This document shows, piece by piece, positions 46,664-54,807 of a stretch of DNA of 64,000 bases. Source of the DNA: Rhodospirillaceae bacterium bin65 (GTDB taxonomy: Bacteria > Pseudomonadota > Alphaproteobacteria > Bin65). The number at the start of each line of letters is the position of its first letter. Positions within the stretch are counted from its first letter, which is position 1. Below the pieces are notes generated by a model. The model worked only from the letters and a program-made list of their open reading frames with translations, made no database searches and had not been told where the DNA came from. The position numbers and the translations under genes are program-made. Location: the NCBI GenBank assembly GCA_002238725.1, contig MPMX01000009.1, forward strand, positions 1-64,000. Direction: 5' to 3'.

Positions 46664-47284
46664 ATGCCGACCCTGCGCTCCTATATCTTCCTCGACCAGT
46701 TGCAGCCGCAGACCATGTGCTACATCGGCTCGACGATGCGCGGCTTCCTGCCCCGCCAGCGCGATGCGGCGATGATCGTCGAGGTCGCGCCCGGGATGGA
46801 CATCGAGTGGCTGACCGACATCGCGCTCAAGCACGATGCCATCCGCCCCGGCAATCTGGTGGTCGAGCGCCAGTTCGGCTATCTGGAGTTCCATGCCGGC
46901 GACCCGGCTTCGGTCCGCTCGGCCGGCGCTGCGATCCTGGCAGCGGCCGGCGCCTCGGCCGCCGATGCGATGCGTCCGGAAATTCTGGCCTCCCGCATCG
47001 TCGACCGGATCGATCCCTACCATTCCTTCCTGGTCAACCGGAACAAGCAGGGCAGCATGCTCCTGCCGGGCGACACCCTGTTCATTCTCGAACTGACGCC
47101 GTCGGCCAACGCGCTGCTGGCCGCCAACGAAGCGGAAAAGGCCGCCAACGTAAAACTGGTCGACTGCCGCTTCATGGGCGCTGCGGGGCGGCTCTACATG
47201 GCGGGCACGGCGTCTGACGTACGCACAGCAGCCGAGGCGGCCAGAGAGGCCTTGGGTGCGGCCCCGGGGGCAGGGGGAGCATAG
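46664..47284 (+). CDS. Tandem-domain BMC shell protein (BMC-T), copy 1
   Basis: A 206-residue protein made of two BMC domains (about 3-95 and 100-200), forming pseudohexameric trimer tiles of the microcompartment facet. It begins MPTLRSYIFLDQLQPQTMCY and has VVERQFGYLEFH at the end of domain 1. Domain 2 has GDTLFILELTPSANALLAAN and DCRFMGAAGRLYMAGT. This is the tandem shell type found in actinobacterial and alphaproteobacterial loci. It lies 5 bp after the aldehyde dehydrogenase and 2 bp before the next gene. Confidence 0.93.
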   Translation: MPTLRSYIFLDQLQPQTMCYIGSTMRGFLPRQRDAAMIVEVAPGMDIEWLTDIALKHDAIRPGNLVVERQFGYLEFHAGDPASVRSAGAAILAAAGASAADAMRPEILASRIVDRIDPYHSFLVNRNKQGSMLLPGDTLFILELTPSANALLAANEAEKAANVKLVDCRFMGAAGRLYMAGTASDVRTAAEAAREALGAAPGAGGA

Positions 47285-47286
47285 CG

Positions 47287-48126
47287 ATGGCGGAGCAGAC
47301 GGAAGCGATCCGCAAGCTGGTGCGGGAGGCAATCGCCGAGTTGCAAAGCGCGGAGGCAGCGCCGCCCTCCGCCGATGCCGGGCAGGGCGTTCCGGTGCGT
47401 ATTCCCGTTGTCATTCGCGACAGCGCGGACGCGGATCGACTGGCGAAACTTGTGGCCGCCATTGCCGCGTCGCCGGAACTCGGGCCGCGCCTGAAGGGCG
47501 GCGCCATCGCCTTCGATGCGCGATTGGCGGCCGATGCCGAAGGGGGCGCCGACGGGGCGGCGGAAAGCGACGCGCGGGCGGCATTCGACCGCTTCTTCGA
47601 AGCCTTCAACACCGGCGATTTCGACCGGATCTGGCCGACCGTCACCGACAATTTCGAATGGCGCCTGCCGGCCGGGCCGGACGGGCCCTACACGTCGGCC
47701 AAGGGCGAGGCGGCCTTCCGCGAGGCCTATACCAAGCGCTGGGCCTTCCTGAAGCATTTCAACGCGGTCAACGAGGTCGTGTTCGTCAGCGGCGACCGGG
47801 TCTACCAGCACTATCGGGTCAGCGGCACCGGCCCCGACGGGGCGGCCGTCGATTTCACCGGGCTGGACTTCTACATCGTGCGCGACGGCAAGATCGCGCT
47901 CAAGGACGCCTTCAACAAATCCGTGACGCCCGGCGGCGGCAGGAGTCCCGGAAAGGCCGGCGGGCCGTCGCTCGATATCGCCAACGGAGTCGTCACCGAG
48001 CGCAAGGTCGCCGAGGCCGCCCGGCTCGGCACCCGGCTGGTCGTCGGCCGCCACGCGGTTGTCACGCCGCTCGCCCGAGACCGCGCCAGGGCCCTCGGTC
48101 TGACCATCGAGAGGAGCGAGCCATGA
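47287..48126 (+). CDS. Chimeric BMC-associated protein with a central NTF2/SnoaL-like domain
   Basis: A 279-residue protein with unusual parts. Residues 5-19 ([15 protein letters not shown]) form an encapsulation-peptide-like helix. Residues about 36-80 are a small conserved-looking region ([20 protein letters not shown]). Residues 95-212 are an NTF2/SnoaL-fold domain ([20 protein letters not shown], then [20 protein letters not shown]). The tail (228-275) contains [16 protein letters not shown] and [19 protein letters not shown], resembling the TPxAR motif near the ends of EutT-like and other BMC-linked proteins. NTF2-fold proteins may be isomerases, hydrolases or binding scaffolds; no activity is assigned. 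ATGA overlap with the shell pentamer gene shows tight coupling. Confidence 0.78.
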   Translation: MAEQTEAIRKLVREAIAELQSAEAAPPSADAGQGVPVRIPVVIRDSADADRLAKLVAAIAASPELGPRLKGGAIAFDARLAADAEGGADGAAESDARAAFDRFFEAFNTGDFDRIWPTVTDNFEWRLPAGPDGPYTSAKGEAAFREAYTKRWAFLKHFNAVNEVVFVSGDRVYQHYRVSGTGPDGAAVDFTGLDFYIVRDGKIALKDAFNKSVTPGGGRSPGKAGGPSLDIANGVVTERKVAEAARLGTRLVVGRHAVVTPLARDRARALGLTIERSEP

Positions 48127-48374
48127 AATCCGGCAAAGTCGTCGGCCGCGTCTGGGCCACCAAGCGCGTCGAGAACCTTCCCGCCGGCGCGTTGCTGGAA
48201 GTCGAACTGGACGGCCGCGCCAGGGAGAGGGTCATCGCCTTCGACCCGCTCGGCTCGGGCGACGGCGAGCGCGTGCTCGTCACCTTCGGGGAGGCGGCAA
48301 CCAACTGGTTCCCGGAAGGCAAGGCCATTGTGGATGCCCTGATCGTCGGCGCGCTCGACGACGCCGGAGACTGA
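48123..48374 (+). CDS. BMC vertex pentamer protein, EutN/CcmL family (BMC-P)
   Basis: An 83-residue pentameric vertex protein that caps the corners of a closed shell. The sequence starts [20 protein letters not shown] with LLEVELDG, the EutN/CcmL fold core. It overlaps the preceding stop by ATGA. The presence of a vertex protein together with BMC-H and BMC-T supports a complete closed shell. Confidence 0.92.
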   Translation: MKSGKVVGRVWATKRVENLPAGALLEVELDGRARERVIAFDPLGSGDGERVLVTFGEAATNWFPEGKAIVDALIVGALDDAGD

Positions 48375-48418
48375 AGCACAATCGATTCTGCAAACACCCC
48401 ATCGAAACGGAGGATGGA

Positions 48419-48694
48419 ATGTCCCAGGCAGTAGGAATGATCGAAACGGTTGGCTACGTCGCCGCCTATGCGGCGGCCGACGCCATGGTCAAGGCTGCGA
48501 ACGTCACCATTGCCGGCCGCGAGCAGGTCGGCGGCGGGCTGGTCGCGGTCAGCGTCACCGGCGATGTCGGCGCGGTCAAGGCGGCGACCGAGGCCGGCGC
48601 CGAAGCCGCGTCGCAGGTCGGCGACGTCAAGTCCGTGCACGTGATCCCGCGTCCGCACGCGGATGTGCAAAAGGCGTTCTCCGGCGGCAAATGA
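48419..48694 (+). CDS. BMC hexamer shell protein (BMC-H)
   Basis: A 91-residue canonical single-domain shell protein, the main facet tile. It opens [20 protein letters not shown], followed by [20 protein letters not shown] and ends [16 protein letters not shown], all standard for BMC-H. The ribosome site GGAGG at 48409-48413 is the strongest in the operon, in line with high shell demand. The 44-bp gap before it could hold an extra control point. Confidence 0.96.
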   Translation: MSQAVGMIETVGYVAAYAAADAMVKAANVTIAGREQVGGGLVAVSVTGDVGAVKAATEAGAEAASQVGDVKSVHVIPRPHADVQKAFSGGK

Positions 48695-48730
48695 CGGCCG
48701 GGCCATCGACCCGGCGGATGAGCGGTCACC

Positions 48731-49360
48731 ATGCCTGAGTTGCGCGTCTACCTGACGCTGAACGGACTGCAGCGGCAGTTCGCGGCCTATCTCAGTTCGC
48801 CCGTGCCGGCGCGCGGCTATGTCCCGCTGGAAGGCATGCACTCGCTGATCGTCGAGGTCGCGCCCGGCCTGGTGATCGAGCGGGTGATCGATCTCGCCCT
48901 CAAATCCGTGCCGTCGCTCGAGCCCGGCATCCTCGCGGTCGAGCGCCAGTTCGGCGTGCTCGAACTGCACAGCGAGGACCGGCGTGCGCTCGACCGGGGC
49001 GGGCGGGCGATCCTCAAATGGCTCAAGGCCAAACCGGAGGATCAGCTCAAGCCGCAGGTGCTGTTTTCCGAGATCATCGAAGATGTCACGGACCAGCACG
49101 CCGTCATCATCAACCGGTCGAAGCAGGCCAACATGATCCTGCCCGGCCAGAGCCTGTTGCTGATCGAGTGCGTGCCGGCCCTGTTCGGCGCCTTCATCGC
49201 CAACGAGGCCGAGCGAGTGCAGCCCGGCAACAGCCTGGTCGAATGCCGGATGATCGGCGCCAGCGGGCGGGTCTATATGGCCGGCGAAGCGGATGCGCTG
49301 CGCGAGACGCTGGCGCATGTCGCGGAGGCCGTCGCCGCAATTCCCGGCCGGGCGGCCTGA
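48731..49360 (+). CDS. Tandem-domain BMC shell protein (BMC-T), copy 2
   Basis: A 209-residue paralogue of the shell protein at 46664. The parts match domain by domain: VVERQFGYLEFH becomes AVERQFGVLELH, and CRFMGAAGRLYMAG becomes CRMIGASGRVYMAG. It starts MPELRVYLTLNGLQRQFAAY. Two different BMC-T proteins probably give tiles with different central pores. It closes the shell gene run; a 79-bp gap leads to the regulator gene. Confidence 0.93.
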   Translation: MPELRVYLTLNGLQRQFAAYLSSPVPARGYVPLEGMHSLIVEVAPGLVIERVIDLALKSVPSLEPGILAVERQFGVLELHSEDRRALDRGGRAILKWLKAKPEDQLKPQVLFSEIIEDVTDQHAVIINRSKQANMILPGQSLLLIECVPALFGAFIANEAERVQPGNSLVECRMIGASGRVYMAGEADALRETLAHVAEAVAAIPGRAA

Positions 49361-49439
49361 ACGCCGGTCATGATCGGCCGCCGCCCCGACAATCCCGCCG
49401 CGAGCGTTTGCCGCCCCTGGGTTTGCCTTAAGGGGGCCG

Positions 49440-50576
49440 ATGGTATTGTATCGGCGCCACGCTTCATCGGAGGGGTGCGCCGGGCGGATGGGGGTTTCGG
49501 ACCCGAAACCGACGACAGTGGCGATCGTGGCCGCCGACGGGGTGCTCTCCTCGGCGATCGCAGGGCCGTTCGATCTCCTGTCCAGCGCCGGCTACCTTTG
49601 GCAGGTGCTGAATGCAGATCCGGTCTGGACCCGGCGGTTCGACGTTTCGGTGCTGGCGCGCGAAAAGGGGCCGTTGCGCTGCTATCAGGGCCTGACCGCG
49701 TTTGCCGACAAGGCGCTCGGCGAGATGCCGAACCCGGATATCGCTTTCGTGCCGACCGTGTTCCTGCCCACGCTGCTGGAAGAGCCGCTCGGGATACCGG
49801 AGGCCTGGCGCCCGATCGTATCCTGGCTGGGGACGGCCTATCGGAGCGGCAGCCTGATCTGCTCGAATTCGTCCGGGGCGCTCCTGCTGGCCGAAGCGGG
49901 CCTGCTCGACGGCTGCGCGGCGACGATCCACTGGACGCTTGCCGAGCGGGCCCAGCAGAAATATCCCGCCGTCCGCTTTCAGCCCGATCGGGTGCTGATC
50001 CCCGAGGGCCCCGGCGAGCGCATCGTGACGGCCGGCGGCGGCACCTGCTGGCAGGATCTGGCGCTCTACCTGATTGCCCGCTTCGCCGGATCGGTGACCG
50101 CGGCGCAGACCGCCAAATCCTTCACCATTTTCCGCAAGGTGCGGGGCCAACAGCCCTACGCCGAATGGTTTCCGCCGAGGAATCACGGCGATGCGGCGGT
50201 CGCGCGTGCCCAGGAGGCACTGCACAGCCGGTTTCCGGATGCCGACGTGCTGTCCGGCGCCGTGGCGGCGTCGGGCCTGACGCCGCGCACCTTCAAGCGG
50301 CGCTTCAAGGCGGCGACCGGCCAGTCCGCCACCGACTACATCCAGCATCTCCGGGTCAAGGAAGCGCGCTTTCGCCTGGAGACCACGAACAACAGCATCG
50401 AAGAGATCGGCGCGCGGATCGGCTATCGGGACGTCGCCTTTTTCCGGACGCTGTTCCGGCGCCTGGTCGGCCTGACGCCGGGCCAGTATCGCGAGCAGTT
50501 CGGCCTTCTGGAATATCCGGGGGCCGACCCGCTCGACGCAATTGCCGAATCCTTTGACGCCGAAGCTGCATCATAG
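49440..50576 (+). CDS. GlxA/FtrA-type AraC-family transcriptional regulator
   Basis: A 378-residue regulator with an N-terminal DJ-1/PfpI (GATase1-like) sensing domain (about 25-200, with SLICSNSSGALLLAEAGLL at the nucleophile-elbow position, Ser or Cys). A C-terminal AraC DNA-binding domain follows (ASGLTPRTFKRRFKAATGQS and IEEIGARIGYRDVAFFRTLF). GlxA-type regulators often respond to amines, carnitine or betaine-like compounds. It lies between the shell genes and the transporter genes on the same strand and is a likely activator of both. ATG 49440 has AAGGGGG upstream; ATG 49488 is possible. Confidence 0.9.
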   Translation: MVLYRRHASSEGCAGRMGVSDPKPTTVAIVAADGVLSSAIAGPFDLLSSAGYLWQVLNADPVWTRRFDVSVLAREKGPLRCYQGLTAFADKALGEMPNPDIAFVPTVFLPTLLEEPLGIPEAWRPIVSWLGTAYRSGSLICSNSSGALLLAEAGLLDGCAATIHWTLAERAQQKYPAVRFQPDRVLIPEGPGERIVTAGGGTCWQDLALYLIARFAGSVTAAQTAKSFTIFRKVRGQQPYAEWFPPRNHGDAAVARAQEALHSRFPDADVLSGAVAASGLTPRTFKRRFKAATGQSATDYIQHLRVKEARFRLETTNNSIEEIGARIGYRDVAFFRTLFRRLVGLTPGQYREQFGLLEYPGADPLDAIAESFDAEAAS

Positions 50577-50630
50577 CAGGTTCGGCGCATTCGACTGGAA
50601 ATCAGGTTCATCATCACCGGGAGGAAACAG

Positions 50631-51629
50631 ATGAAATTCCGTTCGACGATTCTGGCGCTGAGCGCCGCGGCGCTGCTGACCGCGCCGGCCGCTCAGGCAC
50701 TGGAGCTCAAGCTCTCCATTTCGCCGCCGCCGCAGACGCCCTGGGGCAAATTCGTCATCAGGATAGCCGAAAAGGTCAAGAAGGCTTCGGGCGGCACGCT
50801 GACGATCAAGAACTATTTCAACGACCAGCTGGCCGGCAACGAGCAAAACACGATCCGCCAGATCGTGCGCGGCCGCGTCGACCTGGGCGCGCATTCCAAC
50901 ACCGGTATTTCTCTGGTTGCTCCTGAATTTGGCCTGCTCGCCGCGCCCTTTCTCTGGAAGGACCTGAACGAAGCCGATTGCGTGGCCGACAAGCATCTGC
51001 TGCCGGTCTATGACGGGTTGCTGCGCAAGGGCGGCGTGGTGCCGCTGACCTGGATGGAGGTCGGCAACCAGATCGTGTTCGCCAAGAAGACGATCAAGTC
51101 GCCAGCCGACCTCGCGGGCGTCAAGCTGCGGACTGCGCCGACGCCGACCGATACGATCTACATGAAGGTCGCCGGCGCCAACGCCATTCCGCTCGGCACG
51201 GCCGAGAGCATGCCGGCCCTCAAGACCGGCGTCGTCGAGGCCGCAACATGGCCCACGGTCTACGGCATTGCGGTCGGCTATCACAAGGTCGCGCCTCACG
51301 TCACCGTAACCAAACATTCGCATCAGCTCGGCGGAGTCGTCATCAGCAAGAAGGTCTGGGACGGGCTCAACAAGCAACAACGGGGATGGCTGCTGACCGC
51401 GCACGAATCGGTCGGTTTCCTGCGCAAGGCTGTGCGGGGCGCAGAAGCAGCGTTGCTGGGCAAGATCGCCAAGGGCGGCGCGACGGTCTACCGGCCGAAC
51501 GCGGCGGAAATGAAAGCCTGGCGGTCCAAGGCCCCGGCCGCTCAGGCGCAGATCATCAAGGATTTCGGCGGTCAGGCGGCGGAAGTCTGGAAGCGTCTGC
51601 AGGCCGCCCGCAAGGCCTGCGCCGCTTGA
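50631..51629 (+). CDS. dctP: TRAP transporter substrate-binding protein DctP
   Basis: A 332-residue periplasmic binding protein of the TRAP family. Signal peptide MKFRSTILALSAAALLTAPA with cleavage near AAQA. The mature part shows the TRAP-T core LWKDLNEADCVADKH and LAGVKLRTAPTPTDTIYMKV, whose Arg (in LRTAPT) usually binds a substrate carboxylate. That Arg suggests an organic acid or sulfonate ligand. AGGAAACAG precedes the ATG. Operon with DctQ and DctM. Confidence 0.92.
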   Translation: MKFRSTILALSAAALLTAPAAQALELKLSISPPPQTPWGKFVIRIAEKVKKASGGTLTIKNYFNDQLAGNEQNTIRQIVRGRVDLGAHSNTGISLVAPEFGLLAAPFLWKDLNEADCVADKHLLPVYDGLLRKGGVVPLTWMEVGNQIVFAKKTIKSPADLAGVKLRTAPTPTDTIYMKVAGANAIPLGTAESMPALKTGVVEAATWPTVYGIAVGYHKVAPHVTVTKHSHQLGGVVISKKVWDGLNKQQRGWLLTAHESVGFLRKAVRGAEAALLGKIAKGGATVYRPNAAEMKAWRSKAPAAQAQIIKDFGGQAAEVWKRLQAARKACAA

Positions 51630-51645
51630 CCTGCAATTCACTCGT

Positions 51646-52149
51646 ATGCGCAGCGGCATAGCCAGCGCGCTGCGCGCACTCTTTTGGTTCGAGGCCGGGC
51701 TCGCCACCGCCGCCTATGCGGGGGTGGCGGGCCTTCTTCTTGCCGATGTCCTGTCGCGGGAAATCTTCGGCGAGGCGATCTGGGGCGCGCAGAAAATAGC
51801 CGTTTTCGGCGCGATTATCGCGGGCTTTCTCGGCCTGGTGCTCTCGACCGCGTCGAACAGCCATCTGCGGCCGCAATTCGCTGACGGCTGGTTTCCCCGT
51901 GCCTGGAGCCCCGGCGTCGACCGCGCCGGCGACGTTTTCTCCGGCATGCTCTATATTGGTTTCGCCATCGTTGCGGTGGGCTATGTCGAGGAAAGCATCG
52001 TCGCAAGAGAACGCGCCGCGGTTCTGTATACGCCCCTGTGGCCGATCCAGATCGTTCTGCCCTATGCCTTCTTTTCGTCGGCGCTGCGGCACCTCTCCTT
52101 CGCTGCGTTCCCGGGACTGAAACCCGCGGCACGCCCGGAAGCCGGCTGA
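51646..52149 (+). CDS. dctQ: TRAP transporter small membrane subunit DctQ
   Basis: A 167-residue protein with four predicted membrane segments (about 15-33, 45-66, 97-115 and 128-150), the DctQ pattern. It includes the typical FGAIIAGFLGLVLSTASNSHL turn. It bridges DctP and DctM; only a 4-bp gap precedes dctM. Confidence 0.88.
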   Translation: MRSGIASALRALFWFEAGLATAAYAGVAGLLLADVLSREIFGEAIWGAQKIAVFGAIIAGFLGLVLSTASNSHLRPQFADGWFPRAWSPGVDRAGDVFSGMLYIGFAIVAVGYVEESIVARERAAVLYTPLWPIQIVLPYAFFSSALRHLSFAAFPGLKPAARPEAG

Positions 52150-52153
52150 CGCC

Positions 52154-53413
52154 GTGGAAGCGCTCGGCCTGATCGGCGTCGTTCTGCTGCTGCTGGCGTT
52201 CCGCCAGAACATCATCCTCATCCTGCTGACGGCGACTGCCTACGTTCATCTGGTCTGGGGCGACGGCCGGATCTCCTATCTGGTCGACGACATGTGGGGC
52301 AGCCTCAACAACGAGGTGCTGCTCGCAATCCCCATGTTCATCGCCGCCGGCAACGTGATGACGCGCGGATCGATCGCCGAACGGCTGATCGAGGTCATGC
52401 GCGTCCTGACCCAGTGGCTGCCCGGCGGCCTGGCGGTCGCGACGATCCTGTCCTGCGCCATGTTTGCCGCCATCTCCGGCTCGTCGCCGGTGACGCTGCT
52501 GGCGGTCGGCACCATCCTCTATCCCGCCCTGCTGCGCGAAGGCTATTCGCGGAGCTTCTCGCTCGGCGCGCTCACCTCGGGCGGCACGCTCGGCATCATC
52601 ATCCCGCCGTCGATCCCGCTGATTCTCTACGGGATCGTCACGGAAAAATCGATTTCCGACCTGTTCACGGCCGGCATCATGCCGGGGCTGCTGCTGACGG
52701 CCGTGCTCAGCATCTACGCGCTCTGGACCAACCGGCACTTGCCCTCGAAAGCGTGGGAGTTCCGCGTGATCGGCGTGGCGCTGCGCCGGGGCGTCTGGGC
52801 GCTCCTGCTGCCGGTCGTCCTGCTCGGCGGCATCTACACGGGTTATTTCTCGGCGACCGAAGCTGCGGCCGTGGCGCTGGGCTATGCGCTGTTCGTCGAA
52901 ATATTCGTCCATCGCGAGATGCGGCTGCGGGATTTCTTCAACACCTCGGTCGAGACCGCGAAACTGCTCGGCACGCTGTTCCCCATCGTGGCGGTCGCCC
53001 TCAGCATCAAGTCGCTGCTCACCGTCGAGCAGGTGCCCCACGCGCTTGCGGAATGGATCGGCACGATCGTGACCGACCCGATTACTTTCCTGCTGGCGAT
53101 GAACGTGCTGCTGCTGCTGGTCGGCTGCTTCATCGACGTGATCTCGGCGATCCTGATCCTCGGGCCGCTGATGCTCGGCATCGCACAGACCTACGGCATC
53201 AACCCGATCCACCTCGGCATTATCATGGTGATCAATCTGGAGGTCGGCTTCCTGACGCCGCCGGTCGGCCTCAACCTGATTGTGGCGACAACGGCGTTCC
53301 GGGAATCCTTCTTCATGGTTTGCCGGGCCGTCCTGCCCTTCATTGCGCTGATCCTCGGCGTGCTGATGATCGTGACTTTCGTGCCCGAATTGTCGCTGTT
53401 CCTGGTTCGTTAG
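52154..53413 (+). CDS. dctM: TRAP transporter large membrane subunit DctM
   Basis: The 419-residue, 12-helix permease of the sodium-coupled TRAP system. Family motifs include IPMFIAAGNVMTRGSIAERL, ATILSCAMFAAISGSSPVT and GGTLGIIIPPSIPLILYGIV. It starts with GTG 52154. The transporter is co-directional with the shell operon and regulator, so its substrate may be the precursor metabolised in the microcompartment. Confidence 0.95.
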   Translation: MEALGLIGVVLLLLAFRQNIILILLTATAYVHLVWGDGRISYLVDDMWGSLNNEVLLAIPMFIAAGNVMTRGSIAERLIEVMRVLTQWLPGGLAVATILSCAMFAAISGSSPVTLLAVGTILYPALLREGYSRSFSLGALTSGGTLGIIIPPSIPLILYGIVTEKSISDLFTAGIMPGLLLTAVLSIYALWTNRHLPSKAWEFRVIGVALRRGVWALLLPVVLLGGIYTGYFSATEAAAVALGYALFVEIFVHREMRLRDFFNTSVETAKLLGTLFPIVAVALSIKSLLTVEQVPHALAEWIGTIVTDPITFLLAMNVLLLLVGCFIDVISAILILGPLMLGIAQTYGINPIHLGIIMVINLEVGFLTPPVGLNLIVATTAFRESFFMVCRAVLPFIALILGVLMIVTFVPELSLFLVR

Positions 53414-53523
53414 GCGGCGGGATTTTCGCCTGAATTTGCGCCTCTGCCGGGTTGTTGTAGAGTGCAGGCCGGCAACGGGCCTGCGCGGCGGAAGACGCAG
53501 GGGGCAGGCCGGGGAATCGGATC

Positions 53524-54780
53524 GTGACGGAAATCTACAACGCCATCGGGCTGCAGACCGATACCGTCGACTGCAAGTTCCGGGTCGGGGATGCGCCGGA
53601 CTACGAGCGCAACCTGCGCCACCTCGATCACATGATCGACATGGCGGCGCTTCATTCGCTGGAATACCGGCCGCGCCTGCTCGCCCTGTGCGAAGGCGCG
53701 ATCCAGGGCTTCCCGGACGAATACCACGATTGGGAATCGGCGGCCTACGCGCGCAGCGGCGCCATCGACATTCCCGGCCCGGTGACCGACCGCCTGGCCG
53801 AAAAGGCGGTCCAGTGGAATCTCTACCTGATCGGCCAGGCCAAGGCGCGGATGCCGGAGTTCCCCGACCGCTTCTTCAACACCGGCTTCATCATCGATCC
53901 GGCGGGCGAGATCGTTCATCTCCACCGCAAGAATGTCGTGTTCACCATCGAGCACACGACGACGCCGCACGACGTCTGGGACCAGTGGGTCGCGATGTTC
54001 GGCGACGGGCTCGACGCTTTCTTCCCGGTCGCCCAAACGCCGATCGGCAACATCGGCTGCCTGATCTGCATGGAGGGCAACTTCCCGGAGCTGGCGCGCG
54101 GCCTGACGATGAACGGCGCCGAGATCGTCTACCGGCCGAGCTCGATCGAGAACAAGATCTCGACCGGCGTCTGGCAGATCCAGAACCAGGCGCGGGCGCT
54201 CGACAACAACTGCTATGTGATCGCGCCCAACACCGGCTACCACATCGTCGACGCGGCCGGCACACGCGGCTTCGTCACCGGCGGCCATCCGATGATCGTC
54301 GACTATCGCGGCCAGATCGCACACGAAATCCGGACCCAGGGAGACGCCTTCGTCGCCGCCCCGGTCAACATCGAGGGCCTGCGCCAGCACCGGGCGAACG
54401 CGCGCCAGAACAACTGGGCGCCGCACATGAAGACCGAGCTTTACCGGCTGGTCTACGACATGGCGGTGTGGCCGAAGAATCTGGCGGCGACACGGCCGCC
54501 GCAGCGCCGCGAAGCGACGGACGAAATCTATTTCCAGACCATCCGGCGCCTGCAGGAATCGGGTGTCCAGACGCCGCCGGCCACCGCGGGCCACCGCAGA
54601 GAGCCGGGCGATGCGCCGGCCGGCCCGTCGCTCAGGGATCACATACTCGGGCAGGTTGCGGCCATCGGGAATGGCGGGCGCACAGGACCGCAGGCCCCGA
54701 AGCTAAGGGTGGTCGGCGACGACGGTACGGTCGAAGAGCCGGCTGAAACGGCAGTCGTTCCGGACCGGGCTGCGGAATAG
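53524..54780 (+). CDS. Nitrilase-superfamily carbon-nitrogen hydrolase
   Basis: A 418-residue amidase or nitrilase-type hydrolase. The Glu-Lys-Cys catalytic triad is visible as Glu57 (LLALCEGAI), Lys136 (LHRKNVVF) and Cys182 (IGCLICMEGNFPELAR). The conserved Glu after the Cys (CMEG) is also there. The C-terminal ~80 residues beyond the fold are Pro/Gly-rich and may be flexible. It starts with GTG 53524, 110 bp after dctM. Release of ammonia or an amine from an imported amide would feed the dioxygenase-aldehyde route; that link is inference. Confidence 0.88.
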   Translation: MTEIYNAIGLQTDTVDCKFRVGDAPDYERNLRHLDHMIDMAALHSLEYRPRLLALCEGAIQGFPDEYHDWESAAYARSGAIDIPGPVTDRLAEKAVQWNLYLIGQAKARMPEFPDRFFNTGFIIDPAGEIVHLHRKNVVFTIEHTTTPHDVWDQWVAMFGDGLDAFFPVAQTPIGNIGCLICMEGNFPELARGLTMNGAEIVYRPSSIENKISTGVWQIQNQARALDNNCYVIAPNTGYHIVDAAGTRGFVTGGHPMIVDYRGQIAHEIRTQGDAFVAAPVNIEGLRQHRANARQNNWAPHMKTELYRLVYDMAVWPKNLAATRPPQRREATDEIYFQTIRRLQESGVQTPPATAGHRREPGDAPAGPSLRDHILGQVAAIGNGGRTGPQAPKLRVVGDDGTVEEPAETAVVPDRAAE

Positions 54781-54807
54781 CGGGTTGCGCCATTCTCCGC
54801 TGCCGGG

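Noticed and set aside
44026-49360. Assignment of the BMC locus to the propanediol, ethanolamine, glycyl-radical or carboxysome types
   Set aside because: No diol dehydratase, ammonia lyase, glycyl-radical enzyme, RuBisCO, carbonic anhydrase or PduL is present.
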